From Massilia sp. H-1 (lineage in GTDB: Bacteria; Pseudomonadota; Gammaproteobacteria; Burkholderiales; Burkholderiaceae_D), in the NCBI GenBank assembly GCA_024703915.1, contig CP087969.1, forward strand, positions 496,001 to 560,000: a DNA stretch of 64,000 nucleotides, written 5' to 3'. Below the pieces are notes generated by a model, which saw nothing but the letters and a program-made list of their open reading frames with translations, did not search any database and was not told where the DNA came from. A program made the position numbers and the translations under genes. Of this stretch, positions 21,601 to 32,221 are shown one piece after another; positions within the stretch are counted from its first letter, which is position 1; every line of letters begins with the position of its first letter.

Positions 21601-23791
21601 GCGCGCCAGTTCGGGCGCCTCGTCGATCGCCGCGCGCGCCCGGTTCAGGTGGCCGACGATGACGAACACCTCGCTCTCGAGCGCCTCGGGCGCGGTATCG
21701 GCCAGCAGCAGGCGTCCGATGTGCAGGTGGCGCTCGGGCAGGCTGGCCTGGGTCATGAGCAGAATACGCCGCTTCATGCACGCGGTCGTGCACGAAGCGG
21801 TAAGCCGCGCCCCCTCGCGCGACCAGGCCCAGGCGCGCGGCTAGGCCACAAGCCTTCGTCCGCTTCGAGCGCGCTCATGCTTAGCCGCCTGGGCGATCGT
21901 GGCCAGCGGCGCGTCCAGCCCCAGGCAGGCCAGCAGCTTGACCAGTTCCAGCGCGCCGTACGGCAGCTGCTGCAGGCGGGCCAGCATCAGGTCGACCACG
22001 TTGTCGGAAAATTCGCGCGCGCCGATCGCCTGGGCATCCCAGTGCCATTCATGCCGGCGCCGTGCTCATGGCGCAGCAGGCCGCTCTCGACCAGGCGCGC
22101 CAGGAACTGCAATGTAAAGAAAGGGTTGCCGCCGGTCTTGGCGTACACCAGCGCGGCCAGGGCGCTGCAGGCGCTGCCCTCGGTCTCGAGGGCGGCCGCC
22201 ACCAGCGCCGCCGATTCGCCCTTGGAGAGCGCCTCGAGCACCACCTGGTGCACCGGCACGCCGTGCTGGCGCAGGCTGTCGCAGCTGACCGACAGCGCGT
22301 GCCCGGCCCCCACCTCGCTGGCCCGGAACGCGCCCGCCACCAGCACGCCGCGCAAGGGCGAATGGGTCAGCAGATGGGTCAGCAGCTTGAGGCTGGCCGG
22401 ATCGATCCATTGCACGTCGTCCAGGCACAGCACCAGCATGGCGCGTTCCGGTGAACACGCCCAGGAACTGGCGGAAGGCCGCGTGCAGCCGCCCTTCGGC
22501 TTCGCGCGGCCACCGGCGGCGGCGCCAGCTGGTCGCCGATCACGAACGCCAGTTCCGGGATCAGTTCGAGCAGCAAGCCCGCGTGCGGGGCCAGCGCAGC
22601 GCGCAGGCTGGCGCGCCACTGCGCCAGCGCCGCTTCATCCTGGCCCAGCAGCTGGCGCACCTGCTTGCGCAGCGCTTGCGCCAGCGTCGCGTACGGCACT
22701 TCGCGCTGGTGCTGTTCGAAGCGCGCCGTCACGATGCGCGCCTTGCCAAGCCACGGCTTCGCTGCGCGCGAGCGCGGCCAGCAGCACCGACTTGCCGGTG
22801 CTTAAGCATTGCCCGACACGATCACCAGCTGCGGCGGGCCGCCGCCTAGCCACGTCGCGCGCGGCTTGCTCCGAGCAGCGCCATCTGGGTGTCGCGTCCG
22901 ACCAGCTTGTCGGGCGTGCGCAGGCGCGCCGCCCCATCGTTGCAGCCGAGCGCGAACGGCTCGGCGCGCCCGTGGGCGACGATCATGTCGAGGCAGTGCA
23001 GGAGGTCGGCGTGCAGCCCGGCCGCGCTCTGGTAGCGCGCTCGGGACACTTGGCCAGCAGCTTTTGCACGATCTGGGCGCAGGCCGGGTCGACCCCGGGA
23101 CGCACCTGTTCCGGCATGCCGGCATGGCACGTGCGCCAGGTGGCAGCGCGACCACTGGGCGGCGTCGTCGGCGGCGAACGGCAGTACCCCGCACAGCATC
23201 TGGTACAGCAAGACCCCGAGCGCATACAGATCGCTGCGGGCGTCGGCCGGGCGCGCCGCCTGGCCGTCCTGCTCGGGGGCGCGGTAGACCGGCGACGGCG
23301 CCGCCAGCATCGGCGTCAGCGCGCGAGGCGCGCAGTGCAGCCGAAGCCGGTCAGGCGCAGCGCGACCCGGGCGTCCGGGCCGGTGCCGACCAGGATGTGT
23401 TCCGGCCGCAAGTCCTGGTGCACCAGCTCGCAGCGGTGCAGCTGCGCCAGTGCCTGCGCCAGCGGCGCGGCCAGGCGCACGAAGTCGAGCGGGGACAGGG
23501 CATGGCCGAAGCAGCGGGCACCAGCGGATCGGCGCCGTCGTCGGCCAGCACCAGGGCCAGGGTGGAACTGGCGCGCACCAGCGCCAGCGGCAGTGCCGCC
23601 GCGCTCGCGTCGAGTTCGGCGCGCAGCGAGAATTCGTGTTCCAGACGGGCGCACGCTTCCCCACAGCCTTCGCGCGCCACCAGCACCAGCACGGGAAGGC
23701 CGTCGGCATCGCGGACGGCGCGCAACAGCACGAATTGTTCATCATCACGCAACAGCTGCGCGACCGTGTAACCGGGCAGGGCCTGAATCAA
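18618..23791 (-). CDS. Giant signalling protein: Ser/Thr-kinase-like, AAA ATPase, GAF and histidine-kinase-like domains
   Basis: About 1,700 aa, beginning at TTG 23791 (GGGGAG upstream) and ending at 18618. Order: Ser/Thr-kinase fold (VHQDLRPEHILVG, RLTGFGCTARL, VYRAPEQ, DLYALGVLLYQML); predicted ATPase with Walker A GTGKSVLLAALARS and CLDDVQWIDPASLKLL; a long helical TPR-like middle; GAF domain (SVLCVPLLRSGALCGVLYLE); HisKA/[11 protein letters not shown] end. Key residues are missing: DFG reads GFG, HRDxK reads HQDLR, the H-box reads FLFAMSDEMRTPLG (Asp for His), the N-box reads LLEHALAHS and the G1 box reads SGSGAGV. The G2 box GSGLGLAI is kept. At least eight frameshifts. Likely a scaffold or sensor rather than an active two-kinase enzyme. 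Confidence 0.85.
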
Positions 23792-23922
23792 GGTCTCCCC
23801 TTGTGATTTTTTAACAACGCTGCACTGGGATCAGGCAGTGTCAGTATGCCATCGCCCCGTGCCAAACGGTTGGAAAATCAGGGAGCCGAATAGTAACTAT
23901 TTGTTAAAGGATTGGTTTAATC

Positions 23923-25387
23923 TCAAGTCAGGGCGCGCACGCTGAAATCGATATCGACCTCGTCCCAGCACTCCTGCTCTTTCTCGATCCAGAACGCGAG
24001 CGTGGGGTGGCCCAGCAGCGCCGTGCGCCGGATCTCGAGGTCGATCCGGTTCTTCATGCGCAGCTTCAGTTCGCTGCTTAAGCGGCGTCGGTGCGCGCAT
24101 GCATCAGCACGATCGCCATGCGCAGCGCCAGCACCGCCTTGGCAAAGTCCGCGTCCGGCAAGGCGTCGGCCACTTTGCGCAGATTGCCCTTCTGGGCCAG
24201 CATCAGGCGCGCCATCAGCTTTTGCTCGCGCGCCGTGAAGCCGGGCATGTCGGCGTTTTCGATCAGGTAGGCGGCATGCTTGTGGTAGCCCGTCTGCGAC
24301 ACGGCCAGCCCGATTTCGTGCAGCAGCGCGCACCACTGCAGCGGCCGCACGCAACTGTCAGCCACTAAGCTTGAGCTGGGCATACAGGACCCCGGCCTGC
24401 TGGGCCACGAAGGCCGCGCGCGCCTGGTCGACATGGAATTTGACCGCCATTTCCGCCACCGCCTGCTCGCGCCGGTCGCGCTTCATGGAGCGCAGATACA
24501 GGTCCCACATCACGCCCATGCGCAAGCCCGCTTCGACCGGCGTGATCGCTTCGATGCCCAGCTCGCGCACCAGCGCGATCAGGATCGCCAGGCCGCCGAT
24601 GATGGTGTAGGCCCGGTCCGGGCGCAAGCCCGGCATGTCGATCTTTGCGGCCTGGCCGAAGGCGATGAAGCGCTGGCGCAGCGCGTCCAGCCCGGCCGCG
24701 TTCAAGATCCCGTCGCCGAGGGCGTTCTTGGCGATGATGTCGGCAATCGCGCGCCGTGCCCGACGAGCCGTAGGCCACGCTCCAGTTGCTTAGGCCTGGT
24801 AGAACGGCGCCGCATCCTCGAAGTGGCTGCGGGCCGACAGGATCGCCGCTTCGTAGGAAGCGGCATCGATCCGCCCGCCCACGAAGAACGACAGGCTTTG
24901 CTTGACGGTCCCCACCGAGAACGATTCGACCCGTTCGATGTCGGCCCCGCGCCCCAGGATCAGCTCGGTCGAGCCGCCGCCGATGTCGATCACGAGGCGC
25001 CGCTCGAGGGGCACGGCCAGCAGAATTGGACACGCCCATGTAGATCAGGCGCCCCTCTTCCTCGCCGGAAATGATTTCGATCGGATAGCCGATGGCGGCC
25101 TCGGCGGTAAGCAGGAAGGCGGCCGCATTGCTTAGCCACCCGCATGGTGGAGGTGGCCACCACCCGCACCGCATCGAGCTTGTAGCCTAAGCCAGGGCGG
25201 CGGCGAAACTCTTCAGGCAGGCCAGCGCCGACGCCATCGCGGCCTCGGTCAGATTGCCGCGCGCGTCCAGCCCGGCCGCCAGCCGGATCGGCTCGCGCAT
25301 GCTCTTGAGCACGCGGATGGTGTCGCCATCGTGTTTGCCCACGTGCAGGCGAAAACTGTTGGAACCAAGGTCAACTGCGGCAAACAT
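23923..25387 (-). CDS. ppx: Ppx/GppA-family exopolyphosphatase
   Basis: The ASKHA-fold phosphatase signatures are present: MFAAVDLGSNSFRLHVGKHD, VRVVATSTMRVA, IISGEEEGRLIYMGV and the second phosphate loop VIDIGGGSTELILG. The C-terminal HD-like helical part ends in a segment resembling HPTLAFWIEKEQECWDEVD. It removes terminal phosphate from polyphosphate or converts pppGpp to ppGpp; sequence alone does not decide between them. Start ATG 25387 (AGAGG upstream) overlaps the preceding GGDEF gene by 17 bases, so the two are probably translated from one message. Frameshifts near 25189, 25130, 25022, 24788, 24755, 24365 and 24078. Confidence 0.9.
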
Positions 25388-26640
25388 CGACACCTCTTTC
25401 TCTGGCATGTGCATCAAGGTGTACCCCCGGCATCAAAAATCCTGCCACGGTAGCAGCTCCGGATGACGCCGTCATGACATGGGCGCTGGCAGCGCGCGCC
25501 TCGGCCACCTGGTTGCGCCCGCCCTGTTTGGCCGCCTGCAAGGCTTCGTCAGCGCGCTTGAACAGGGTCACCGTCGTGTCGTCGGCGCGGATGGTGGTGA
25601 CCCCGAAACTGGCGCTGACCTTGACCATCGCGCTCTCGGTCTTGATGGCGGCGCCAAAATGGCGGCGCGCATGCGCTCGGCCACCAGCAGCGCTTCGGGC
25701 AGGTCGGTGCGCGGCAGCAGCAAGGCCAGTTCCACGCCCACCAGCCGTCCCAGCTGGTCCGAGTCGCGCAGCTGGCTGTTGCACACTTCGACCACCTGGC
25801 GCAGCACCGTGTCGTCGGCCGGGTGGCCGTAACTGTCGTTGATGCGCTTGAACTGGTCGAGGTCGATCAGCACCAGCGCGGTGGGCGTGCCCGGGCGCCG
25901 CGCCAGCGCCAGCCAGGGGGCCAGCTTGTCGAAAAAGCCGCGCCGGTTCGGAATTCCCGTCAGCGGATCGAGCAAGTCCAGGCGCGCCAGTTCCTGCTGC
26001 AGCTGCTCGCGCGTGAGCAGCAGGTAGCCGAAGCCGCCCAGCAGCATCAGCAGATAGAAGGCGCCCGAGGACAGCGACTGCAGCAGCGCGTTCGACAGCC
26101 AGCCCCAGCCGCCCGGCATGACCAGCACCAGCACCCCGCGCGCGGCCACCAGCAGCGCCAGGAGGCCCGTGGTCAGCACCAGGAAGCGGCGCAGCATGCT
26201 GCCTGCCAGCCCAGCCGGTAGCCAGCGCGGCCGCCGCCGACAGATAGCACAGGCCCAGGATCAGCGCCCCGGCCACCACCCGCAAGCCCATCTCGTCGAA
26301 GTAGTAACACGCCAGGAAGGCGGCCACCGCCAGCGCCAGCAAGGGATAGGTCAGGCGGCGCCAGCCTGTCGCCACTGGCCCGCTTCCCACAGCGCGCCCG
26401 CTTCCAGCGCCACGCCGGTAAACAAGACCGCGTAGCTTAGGCCGGGATCGAGACCGGATCGGGCACCACGCCATTGCCGCGGAAGTAGAGCAGCAGCCAG
26501 GCCGCGGCCTGGAACTGGCGGGCGATATTGAAGGTCGACAGCGAGGCTTACTTGCCTTCCTCGTAGCGGAAAAAGAACAGGGCCGCGCACAGGGTCAGAT
26601 TGCCCAGCGCCAGCGCCAGCACCATGGTGGTGATGTCCAT
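25371..26640 (-). CDS. Membrane GGDEF-domain protein with degenerate active site
   Basis: Starts MDITTMVLALALGNLTLCAA and has about six membrane segments (TYPLLALAVAAFLACYYF, VVAGALILGLCYLSAAAALA, LVLTTGLLALLVAARGVLVL), then a GGDEF domain: LDLLDPLTGIPNRRGFFDKL, VLIDLDQFKRINDSYGHPAD. The signature loop reads RDSDQLGRLVGVELALLLP. The catalytic GGDEF is therefore VGVEL, lacking the metal-binding Asp, while the product-binding RxxD (RDSD) is in exactly the usual position. Probably a c-di-GMP receptor or dead cyclase. The stop at 25371 overlaps ppx. Frameshifts near 25660, 26205, 26365, 26438 and 26547. Confidence 0.85.
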
Positions 26641-26655
26641 GCGCCGATCAGCGCC

Positions 26656-26934
26656 CTAGGTTTCGTGCTCGACGTTGTCGCTGCCGTCGCCCATCTTGCT
26701 GGCCCAGGCGCGGCGGAAGAAATCGCGCTCGGCGTCGTTCGGCGCGTCGTTCCAGAACACGATCAGGGTGCCCTTGTGGTCGTGCAGCTGGGTGAATTTT
26801 TCGATGAAGCCCTCGCCCATCCCGGCCAGGTCGGCCAGCGCCACCGCGTAGCCGTAGACCCGCGTGAGCCGTTCGATTCGGTCCGGCTCGGTCAGACTGT
26901 TGGTCGCAGTAAGGGTGGGATGGTCTAGAAACAT
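26656..26934 (-). CDS. Hypothetical protein, 92 aa
   Basis: Intact small gene with a strong GGAGGAG three bases before ATG 26934. The product is acidic and soluble (ALADLAGMGEGFIEKFTQLH, LIVFWNDAPNDAERDFFRRA). It ends 15 bases before the GGDEF gene start, so it is likely the first gene of a three-gene unit with that gene and ppx. Family not recognised. Confidence 0.75.
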   Translation of the reverse strand: MFLDHPTLTATNSLTEPDRIERLTRVYGYAVALADLAGMGEGFIEKFTQLHDHKGTLIVFWNDAPNDAERDFFRRAWASKMGDGSDNVEHET

Positions 26935-27025
26935 GGCTCCTCCGTGTCGGTCGGGATCAGCTTATCAGAAAGGGACGCCCCGCAACAAGGGCGGGCGTCG
27001 CCGCTGCGGGCTATACTGGGGACCG

Positions 27026-27824
27026 ATGAATGCGCCGCCACCCCTGCCCCCGGATTGCCCGCCGCTGGTGACCACCCGCGGCGGACGGCGCCGCCTCGAA
27101 TTCGTGGTAGAAGCGACGTGCAAAGCGAAATGCGCCTGTCCGACCCGGTCGCCCTGGTGCTGGCCTATACCCGCGCCATCATGTGCTTCACCCTGTTCGT
27201 GCCGCGCCCGCGCCACATCGTCATGGTCGGCCTGGGCGGCGGCTCGCTGGCCAAGTTCTGCCACCGCCATTTTCCCGCAGCCCGCATCACCGTGCTCGAA
27301 TTGCGGGCCGACGTGATCGCCCTGCGCGGCCAGTTCGCGCTGCCGCCCGACGACGCGCTTCCAGGTGATCCATGCCGACGCCGCCGCCTGGCTGGTAGGC
27401 CGGCTGCGCCATCGCCGACGTGCTGGTGGTGGACGGCTTCGACCGCGCCGGCCTGCCCCCGGCCCTCGGCAGCGCCCGCTTCTACGGCGACTGCTTAGGC
27501 GCGCCCCTGGCCGACGGCGGGGTGCTGGTGGCCAATATGTTCAGCTACGACCCGGCCTGCCCGCGCATGCTGGCCCGGCTGCGCCTGATGTTCGACGCGC
27601 GCCTGTGCTGGCTGGACGGCGTGGCTAAAGCAACAACCGCATCGTGTTCGCGCTCAAGGCCGTGCCCGGGCTTGGGCGATGACGCGGCCCCGGCCGTGCG
27701 CATGCAGGCCAGGCTGGCCGCGCGCAGCGGACTGGGCCACCGCTGGCTGAACCGGCTGCTGGTGCGCGCCGTGCTGGCCTGGCTGGCGCGGCCGGGAAAA
27801 CGTTCCGAAAGACAACACAAATGA
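27026..27824 (+). CDS. Spermidine-synthase-like SAM/dcSAM-binding protein
   Basis: Opens MNAPPPLPPDCPPLVTTRGG. The nucleotide-binding loop HIVMVGLGGGSLAKFCHRHF and VLELRADVIALRGQFALPPD, then VIHADAAAWL and ADVLVVDGFDRAGLPPALG, match the Rossmann core of the SpeE-like group. The N-terminal beta-barrel of true spermidine synthases is mostly absent and the length (about 265 aa) is short, so polyamine synthesis is not claimed. A basic tail ends in GKRSERQHK. Frameshifts near 27117, 27360, 27405 and 27626. Confidence 0.75.
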
Positions 27825-27935
27825 GCAAAAGAATATTGCCCGTTCGCAAGGTATTTGCAGGTCAACGGGAAACTGTGACACACTGGTGTGGCATTCACAG
27901 CCGCCCCGCCCCTGCGCCACCAGGAATTTGAGGAC

Positions 27936-30839
27936 ATGCCCCGTCGTTTTCTGCCGCCCCCGCTGACCGTGGCGGCCAGTCTGACCCTTGCGGGCGGGCT
28001 TGCCGCATCGCTGCTGCTGTCTGGCGCCGTCAGTCAGCTCCTGAGTTCGCCAATCTGACGCTCGCCTTCGAACAGCGCGCCAGCCTGCGCGCGACCGTGA
28101 TCGGGCACGGCCTGGACGACGCGGTCGAAGTGCTGCAGGTGGCCAACCAGCTGTTCGCCACCGTGCAGCCGGTCTCGCGCCGCCAGTTCCACGACTTCAC
28201 CGCGCCGCTGCTGGCGCGCCACCGCTTCATCCAGGCCTTCAATTACCACCGTCTGATCAGCCATGCCGAGCGGCCCGCCGCCGAAGCGGCCCTCTCGGCC
28301 GAGGTGCCGGGCACCGTGATCACCGAGATGGCCCCCGCGGGGCGCGCGCCGCGCCCGTGCGCGAGCGCTACCACATCGTCGACTTCCTCGAACCGATGGC
28401 TAAAGCAACCGCGCCGCCTTCGGCCTGAACGTGGCTAGAAGCAACCGGATGGTGATGGAAGCGTTCAGAGCGCGCCGTCAACAGCGGCGAGGTGGCCGCC
28501 ACCGGCTTGCTGACCCTGGCCCAGGACCCCAAGCGCAACACCGGCTTCTGAGCTGATCATGCCGGTCTACCGGGCTTGCGCCCCGCTCGGCACGGCCAGC
28601 GAACGCCAGGCGGCCGCGCTGGGCGACACTGCCGTGATTTTGCGCGCCAAGCGTGCTGGTCCAGCAAATTCTCGACGAAAGCAAACTGGGGGCCGACCCC
28701 GCCGTGCGCCTGTGGATTTTCGCCATGCCGCGACGCCGACCCGGCGCGCCTGGTGTACGCCAGCGCCGACGCGCCTGGCCAGCGCCGCCCTGGCCGACGA
28801 CCGCGGCAGCCTGGAACGCTGGCTGGCGCCGGCCGCCAGCGGGCGCTACACGGCCACGCTAGACGTCATCGGCCGCCCCTGGCACCTGGTGGCGCGCCGC
28901 GCCGCAGCCGCTGCTGCCCGGGCACCTCAGTTCGCTCGCGACCCTGACCGGCGGCGTCCTGTTCACCCTGCTCATGACCGCCTTCGTGCAAACCCTGGTG
29001 CAGCGCTCGCGGCGCGTGCAAAAGCTGGTCAACGAACGCACGGCCGACCTGAAACTGTCGAACCAGCGCCTGATCGACGACGTCGTGGCGCGCAAGCGCA
29101 CCGAAAAGGCGCTGCAGGACAGCGAGCAGCGCTTCCGCCAGCTGGTCTCGATGTCGTCCGACTGGTACTGGGAGCAGGACGCCGACCTGCGCTACGTGAG
29201 CATCACCGGCGGCATCGCCGAAAAAGGCAGGATCGCGCCCGAGCACCTGATCGGGCGCACGCGCTGGGATACCGTGCCCGGCATGGCCGACAGCGCCTGG
29301 GGCCAGGCCCACATGGCCCAGCTCGAGGCCCACCAGCCCTTCACCGACCTCGAATACCCGATCCGCGGCGAGCACGGCGAGCAGCGCTGGTTCTGCGTCA
29401 ATGGCGAACCGGTGTTCGACGACCAGGGCGTGTTTGCTTAAGCTACCGCGGCACCGGCACCGACATCACCGCGCGCAAGGCCACCGAGCAGCGCATCCAC
29501 CACATCGCCCAGCACGACGTGCTGACCGGTCTGCCCAACCGCAGCCTGCTGCAGGACCGGCTCGGCCAGGCCGTCGCTTACGCGGCGCGCAGCGGCCACG
29601 CGGTGTGGGTCATGCTGCTCGACCTGGACCGCTTCAAGTATGTCAACGACAGCATGGGCCACAAGGCCGAAGCGACGTGCTGCTGATGACGATCGCGGCC
29701 CGCCTGCGCGCGGCCTTGCGCGACACCGACACCGTGGCCCGCCTGTCGGGCGACAGAATTCGTGATCCTGCTCACCGAGCACGACGGCGAAACCTTGCAG
29801 GCCGACGTGGTGCAGCGCCTGATGGATGCCGTGGCCCAGCCGGTTCTGCTGGGCAGCAAGGAATTTTTCGTCACCTGCAGCATCGGCGTGGCCGTGTGCC
29901 CGAACGACGGCGCCGTCGCCGACGGCCTGATCGAGCACGCCGACATCGCCATGTACCGCGCCAAGCAGCTCGGCCGCAACAACTTCCAGTTCTACACCCC
30001 GGCCATGAACGAAGACGCGCTCGAGCGCGTGCGCATCGAAACGGCCTTGCGCAGCGCCCTCGACCGCAATGAATTCGTGCTGCACTACCAGCCCCAGGTC
30101 GACCTGACCAGCGGCCAGATCGTGGGCATGGAAGCGCTGCTGCGCTGGCAGCATCCGGAACTGGGCATGGTCGCGCCCGACCGCTTCGTCTCGGTGGCCG
30201 AGGAAACCGGCCTGATCGTGCCGATCGGCGCCTGGGTGATGCGCACCGCCTGCGCCGACAACAAGCGCTGGCAGCAGCTCGGCCTGGGCATGCTGCGGGT
30301 CGCGGTCAACCTGTCGGCGCGCCAGTTCGGCTCGCCCAAGCTGGTGGCCGACATCATCCGGCGTGCTGGAAGACACCGGCCTGGCGCCCGACTACCTCGA
30401 AATCGAACTGACCGAAAGCCTGTTCATGAGCGACGTGACGGAAGCGGTGGAAACGCTGCACGGCATGAAGTCGCTCGGCGTGAGCCTGTCGATCGACGAC
30501 TTCGGCACCGGCTACTCGAGCCTGTCCTACCTGTCGCGCTTCCCCGATCGACGTGCTCAAGATCGACCGCTCCTTCGTCTCGGCCATCGGCAGCGGCGGC
30601 GGCGACGCCCCGATCGTGGCCTCGATCATCGCGCTGGCCCACAACCTGCAGCTGTCGGTGATTGCCGAAGGGGTGGAAACGCTGGAACAGATCGCCTATC
30701 TGCGGCGCCACGGCTGCGACGAGATGCAGGGCTACTACTTCCAGCTTAGCCGCTCGCTGCCGACGCCTTCGAACAGCTGCTGCGCCAGCGCAAAACCCTG
30801 GCCCTGGCCCGCCCTGCCGCCGAGACTGTGGCTGTCTGA
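27936..30839 (+). CDS. Membrane sensor with PAS, GGDEF and EAL domains
   Basis: N-terminal membrane anchor ([20 protein letters not shown]), a periplasmic CHASE-like domain (residues about 35-330), a second membrane segment ([20 protein letters not shown]), a coiled linker, then PAS ([20 protein letters not shown] to [18 protein letters not shown]). GGDEF follows: [32 protein letters not shown] and SGDEFVILL after removing one A at 29757, an active-type motif. The EAL domain has [37 protein letters not shown] and [10 protein letters not shown]. It makes and/or degrades c-di-GMP in response to a periplasmic signal. Start ATG 27936 has GAGGA. Many frameshifts, for example 28035, 28350, 28399, 28433, 29438, 29675, 30361, 30545 and 30747. 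Confidence 0.9.
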
Positions 30840-30937
30840 GAAATATTTCTCCTTTTTCGTGGCATTTTGGTCATCTTTAGCAAGAAATGGTCTATCATTG
30901 CCCTATTACAAAAGAATTCCCGCAATGAGGAACGATC

Positions 30938-31126
30938 ATGATCCAGCACAACATTACCCGTGCTCCGCGCACCGACTTCCGCACCCGTGACGTGGTGAAC
31001 CAGGCGATCGCCGCCATTCCGCAACTGGGCTTGCAGCAAGTGGCCGAATACCTGAACGCCATGAACGTCCCGCCGGAAATCGCGATCCGCACCCTGGTCT
31101 ATCCTGAGCGCCGCCGCAACTATTGA
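30938..31126 (+). CDS. Small hypothetical protein, 62 aa
   Basis: Intact, with GAGGA upstream of ATG 30938. Sequence begins MIQHNITRAPRTDFRTRDVV and has an amphipathic helical middle (NQAIAAIPQLGLQQVAEYLN), then a basic tail ending in ERRRNY. Flanked by an A/T-rich promoter-like region and by the long palindrome at 31129 that can terminate it. Function unknown. Confidence 0.7.
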   Translation: MIQHNITRAPRTDFRTRDVVNQAIAAIPQLGLQQVAEYLNAMNVPPEIAIRTLVYPERRRNY

Positions 31127-31128
31127 TC

Positions 31129-31203
31129 CCCCAAAAGCAACACCGGGGTCAGACCACTTTTGCTGAACAGCAAAAGTGGTCTGACCCCGGTGTTGTTTTG
31201 GGG
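31129..31203. repeat. Long near-perfect palindrome, probable bidirectional terminator/REP-like element
   Basis: Two arms of about 36 bases (containing GGGGTCAGACCACTTTTGCT and its complement) surround a 2-base centre, with a single unpaired G in the left arm. C-runs and A-runs at the left end and T/G-runs at the right give each strand a T-containing tail. It sits between convergent genes (stops at 31126 and 31215). The GGGGTCAGACC core resembles dispersed palindromes seen in related genomes; that comparison is from memory and needs a genome search. Confidence 0.85.
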
Positions 31204-31214
31204 AAGCGGTTTTT

Positions 31215-31586
31215 TTACTTGAGGGCGGCCTGGGCTTCAATGTCGGCCAGCGATTCGCGGCCCTTGTCAGTCAGGCTATGGCCGCCGCCGTCGAGCGCGA
31301 CCAGGTGATTTTTCTTGCCCAGGAAGGCGGCCACGTCGGCCTCGAGCGGGGTGTGCGGATCGGCCAGCAAGGCGCGCATGGCAATGATGCAGCGGCGCAG
31401 GAACAAGACCTGGCGCCCCTTCTCGGTCAGCGCGACCTTGCCGTCGCGCGCGTATTCGATCATTTTCAGACCCGACAGGCGCTTGGCATTGCGCCCGACG
31501 CAGGCGTTGACCCGGTCATGCTTGGCGCCGCGCTCGATGTGGCCCAGCGCGTCGTATTCGTCGGTCGTCAGTTTTTCATTCTTCAT
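31215..31586 (-). CDS. Hypothetical protein, 123 aa, winged-helix-like
   Basis: Intact frame. Two related halves are visible: TTDEYDALGHIERGAKHDRV ... LTEKGRQVLFLRR and LVALDGGGHSLTDKGRESLADI. LTEKGRQVL and LTDKGRESL look like the wing/helix ends of winged-helix domains. That fold guess is inference. The terminal palindrome at 31129-31203 lies 11 bases beyond its stop. Confidence 0.7.
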   Translation of the reverse strand: MKNEKLTTDEYDALGHIERGAKHDRVNACVGRNAKRLSGLKMIEYARDGKVALTEKGRQVLFLRRCIIAMRALLADPHTPLEADVAAFLGKKNHLVALDGGGHSLTDKGRESLADIEAQAALK

Positions 31587-31682
31587 TGGAACTTTCCATG
31601 TGCAGCCAAAAATCGGCCCCCATGGTAACCGCCCGCGCCGCTGCGGGCAACCCGCAGCGCACGGTCAGACGCCAGCCGCCGT

Positions 31683-31820
31683 TCAGCCCCAGAGCCGCAG
31701 CGCCATCCACGCCAGCGCGATGCTGCCCACAACCGCCGCCAGCACGGCTGCCTGCAGTGGGCGCGAATCACGCACCGCATGGCGGCCAAGAGGAATCTTG
31801 TTGTGCAAGGAATTGCCCAT
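31683..31820 (-). CDS. Very small membrane protein, 45 aa
   Basis: Begins MGNSLHNKIPLGRHAVRDSR and continues into one membrane segment (LQAAVLAAVVGSIALAWMAL) ending RLWG. AGGAGA lies six bases before ATG 31820. Cytoplasmic basic N-terminus and single span suggest an inner-membrane small protein; partner unknown. Found by reading the strand directly, as it is short. Confidence 0.65.
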   Translation of the reverse strand: MGNSLHNKIPLGRHAVRDSRPLQAAVLAAVVGSIALAWMALRLWG

Positions 31821-31926
31821 GTCGTTCTCCTGAGGGGACAAAAAAACCGTGATGACTGATTATATGAACGAACCACGGTCGCCTGGCGACGTACATACCA
31901 ACTATATTTTTACTGTGGCCTTAAAG

Positions 31927-31938
31927 CAACGATCGTTG
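31927..31938. promoter_or_regulatory. 12-bp perfect palindrome CAACGATCGTTG
   Basis: Lies in the A/T-rich gap (31821-32019) between two divergently oriented small genes, a plausible operator position for both. No regulator assigned. The rest of the gap shows A/T-rich promoter-like sequence but no assignable -35/-10 pair. Confidence 0.4.
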
Positions 31939-32019
31939 TCATAAATGCCTCAGGGTAACGAACGACGGCGCCAACCCAGCCTTGCTAGGATCGGGTCTCA
32001 GTCACTGCAAGGAGCGACG

Positions 32020-32199
32020 ATGGCAGCCACACCACGCAAGCACGAACCGGGCGCGGGCAGCCCGCCACTGAGCGACGAGGCCGACATCGGCAGCGGCGAA
32101 AAAACCCCGGCCCAGCTCGAAACCGAACACCTGATCCGCCAGATTCCGCCGCTGCCGGACGCGGGCAAGCCGGACGGCAAGCACACGCCGCCCACTTAA
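32020..32199 (+). CDS. Small acidic hypothetical protein, 59 aa
   Basis: AAGGAG precedes ATG 32020. MAATPRKHEPGAGSPPLSDE leads to GEKTPAQLETEHLIRQIPPL and a Pro/Asp/Gly-rich end. Predicted largely disordered; one short helix. Function unknown. Codon usage resembles neighbours. Confidence 0.6.
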   Translation: MAATPRKHEPGAGSPPLSDEADIGSGEKTPAQLETEHLIRQIPPLPDAGKPDGKHTPPT

Positions 32200-32221
32200 G
32201 GTACCCGGCCGCCCGGCTGTC

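Noticed and set aside
21190..23814. An 874-codon open frame opposite the giant signalling protein
   Set aside because: Low-complexity Arg/Ala/Pro translation with no domain. The minus strand carries ATPase and kinase motifs in repaired frames.
27026..27824. Naming this gene speE (spermidine synthase)
   Set aside because: The N-terminal barrel and several active-site segments are missing and the protein is short; only the Rossmann-like core is supported.
31129..31203. Terminal inverted repeats of an insertion sequence or MITE
   Set aside because: The arms are adjacent (2-base centre), no target-site duplication is seen and no transposase is nearby. A REP-like palindrome or terminator fits better.
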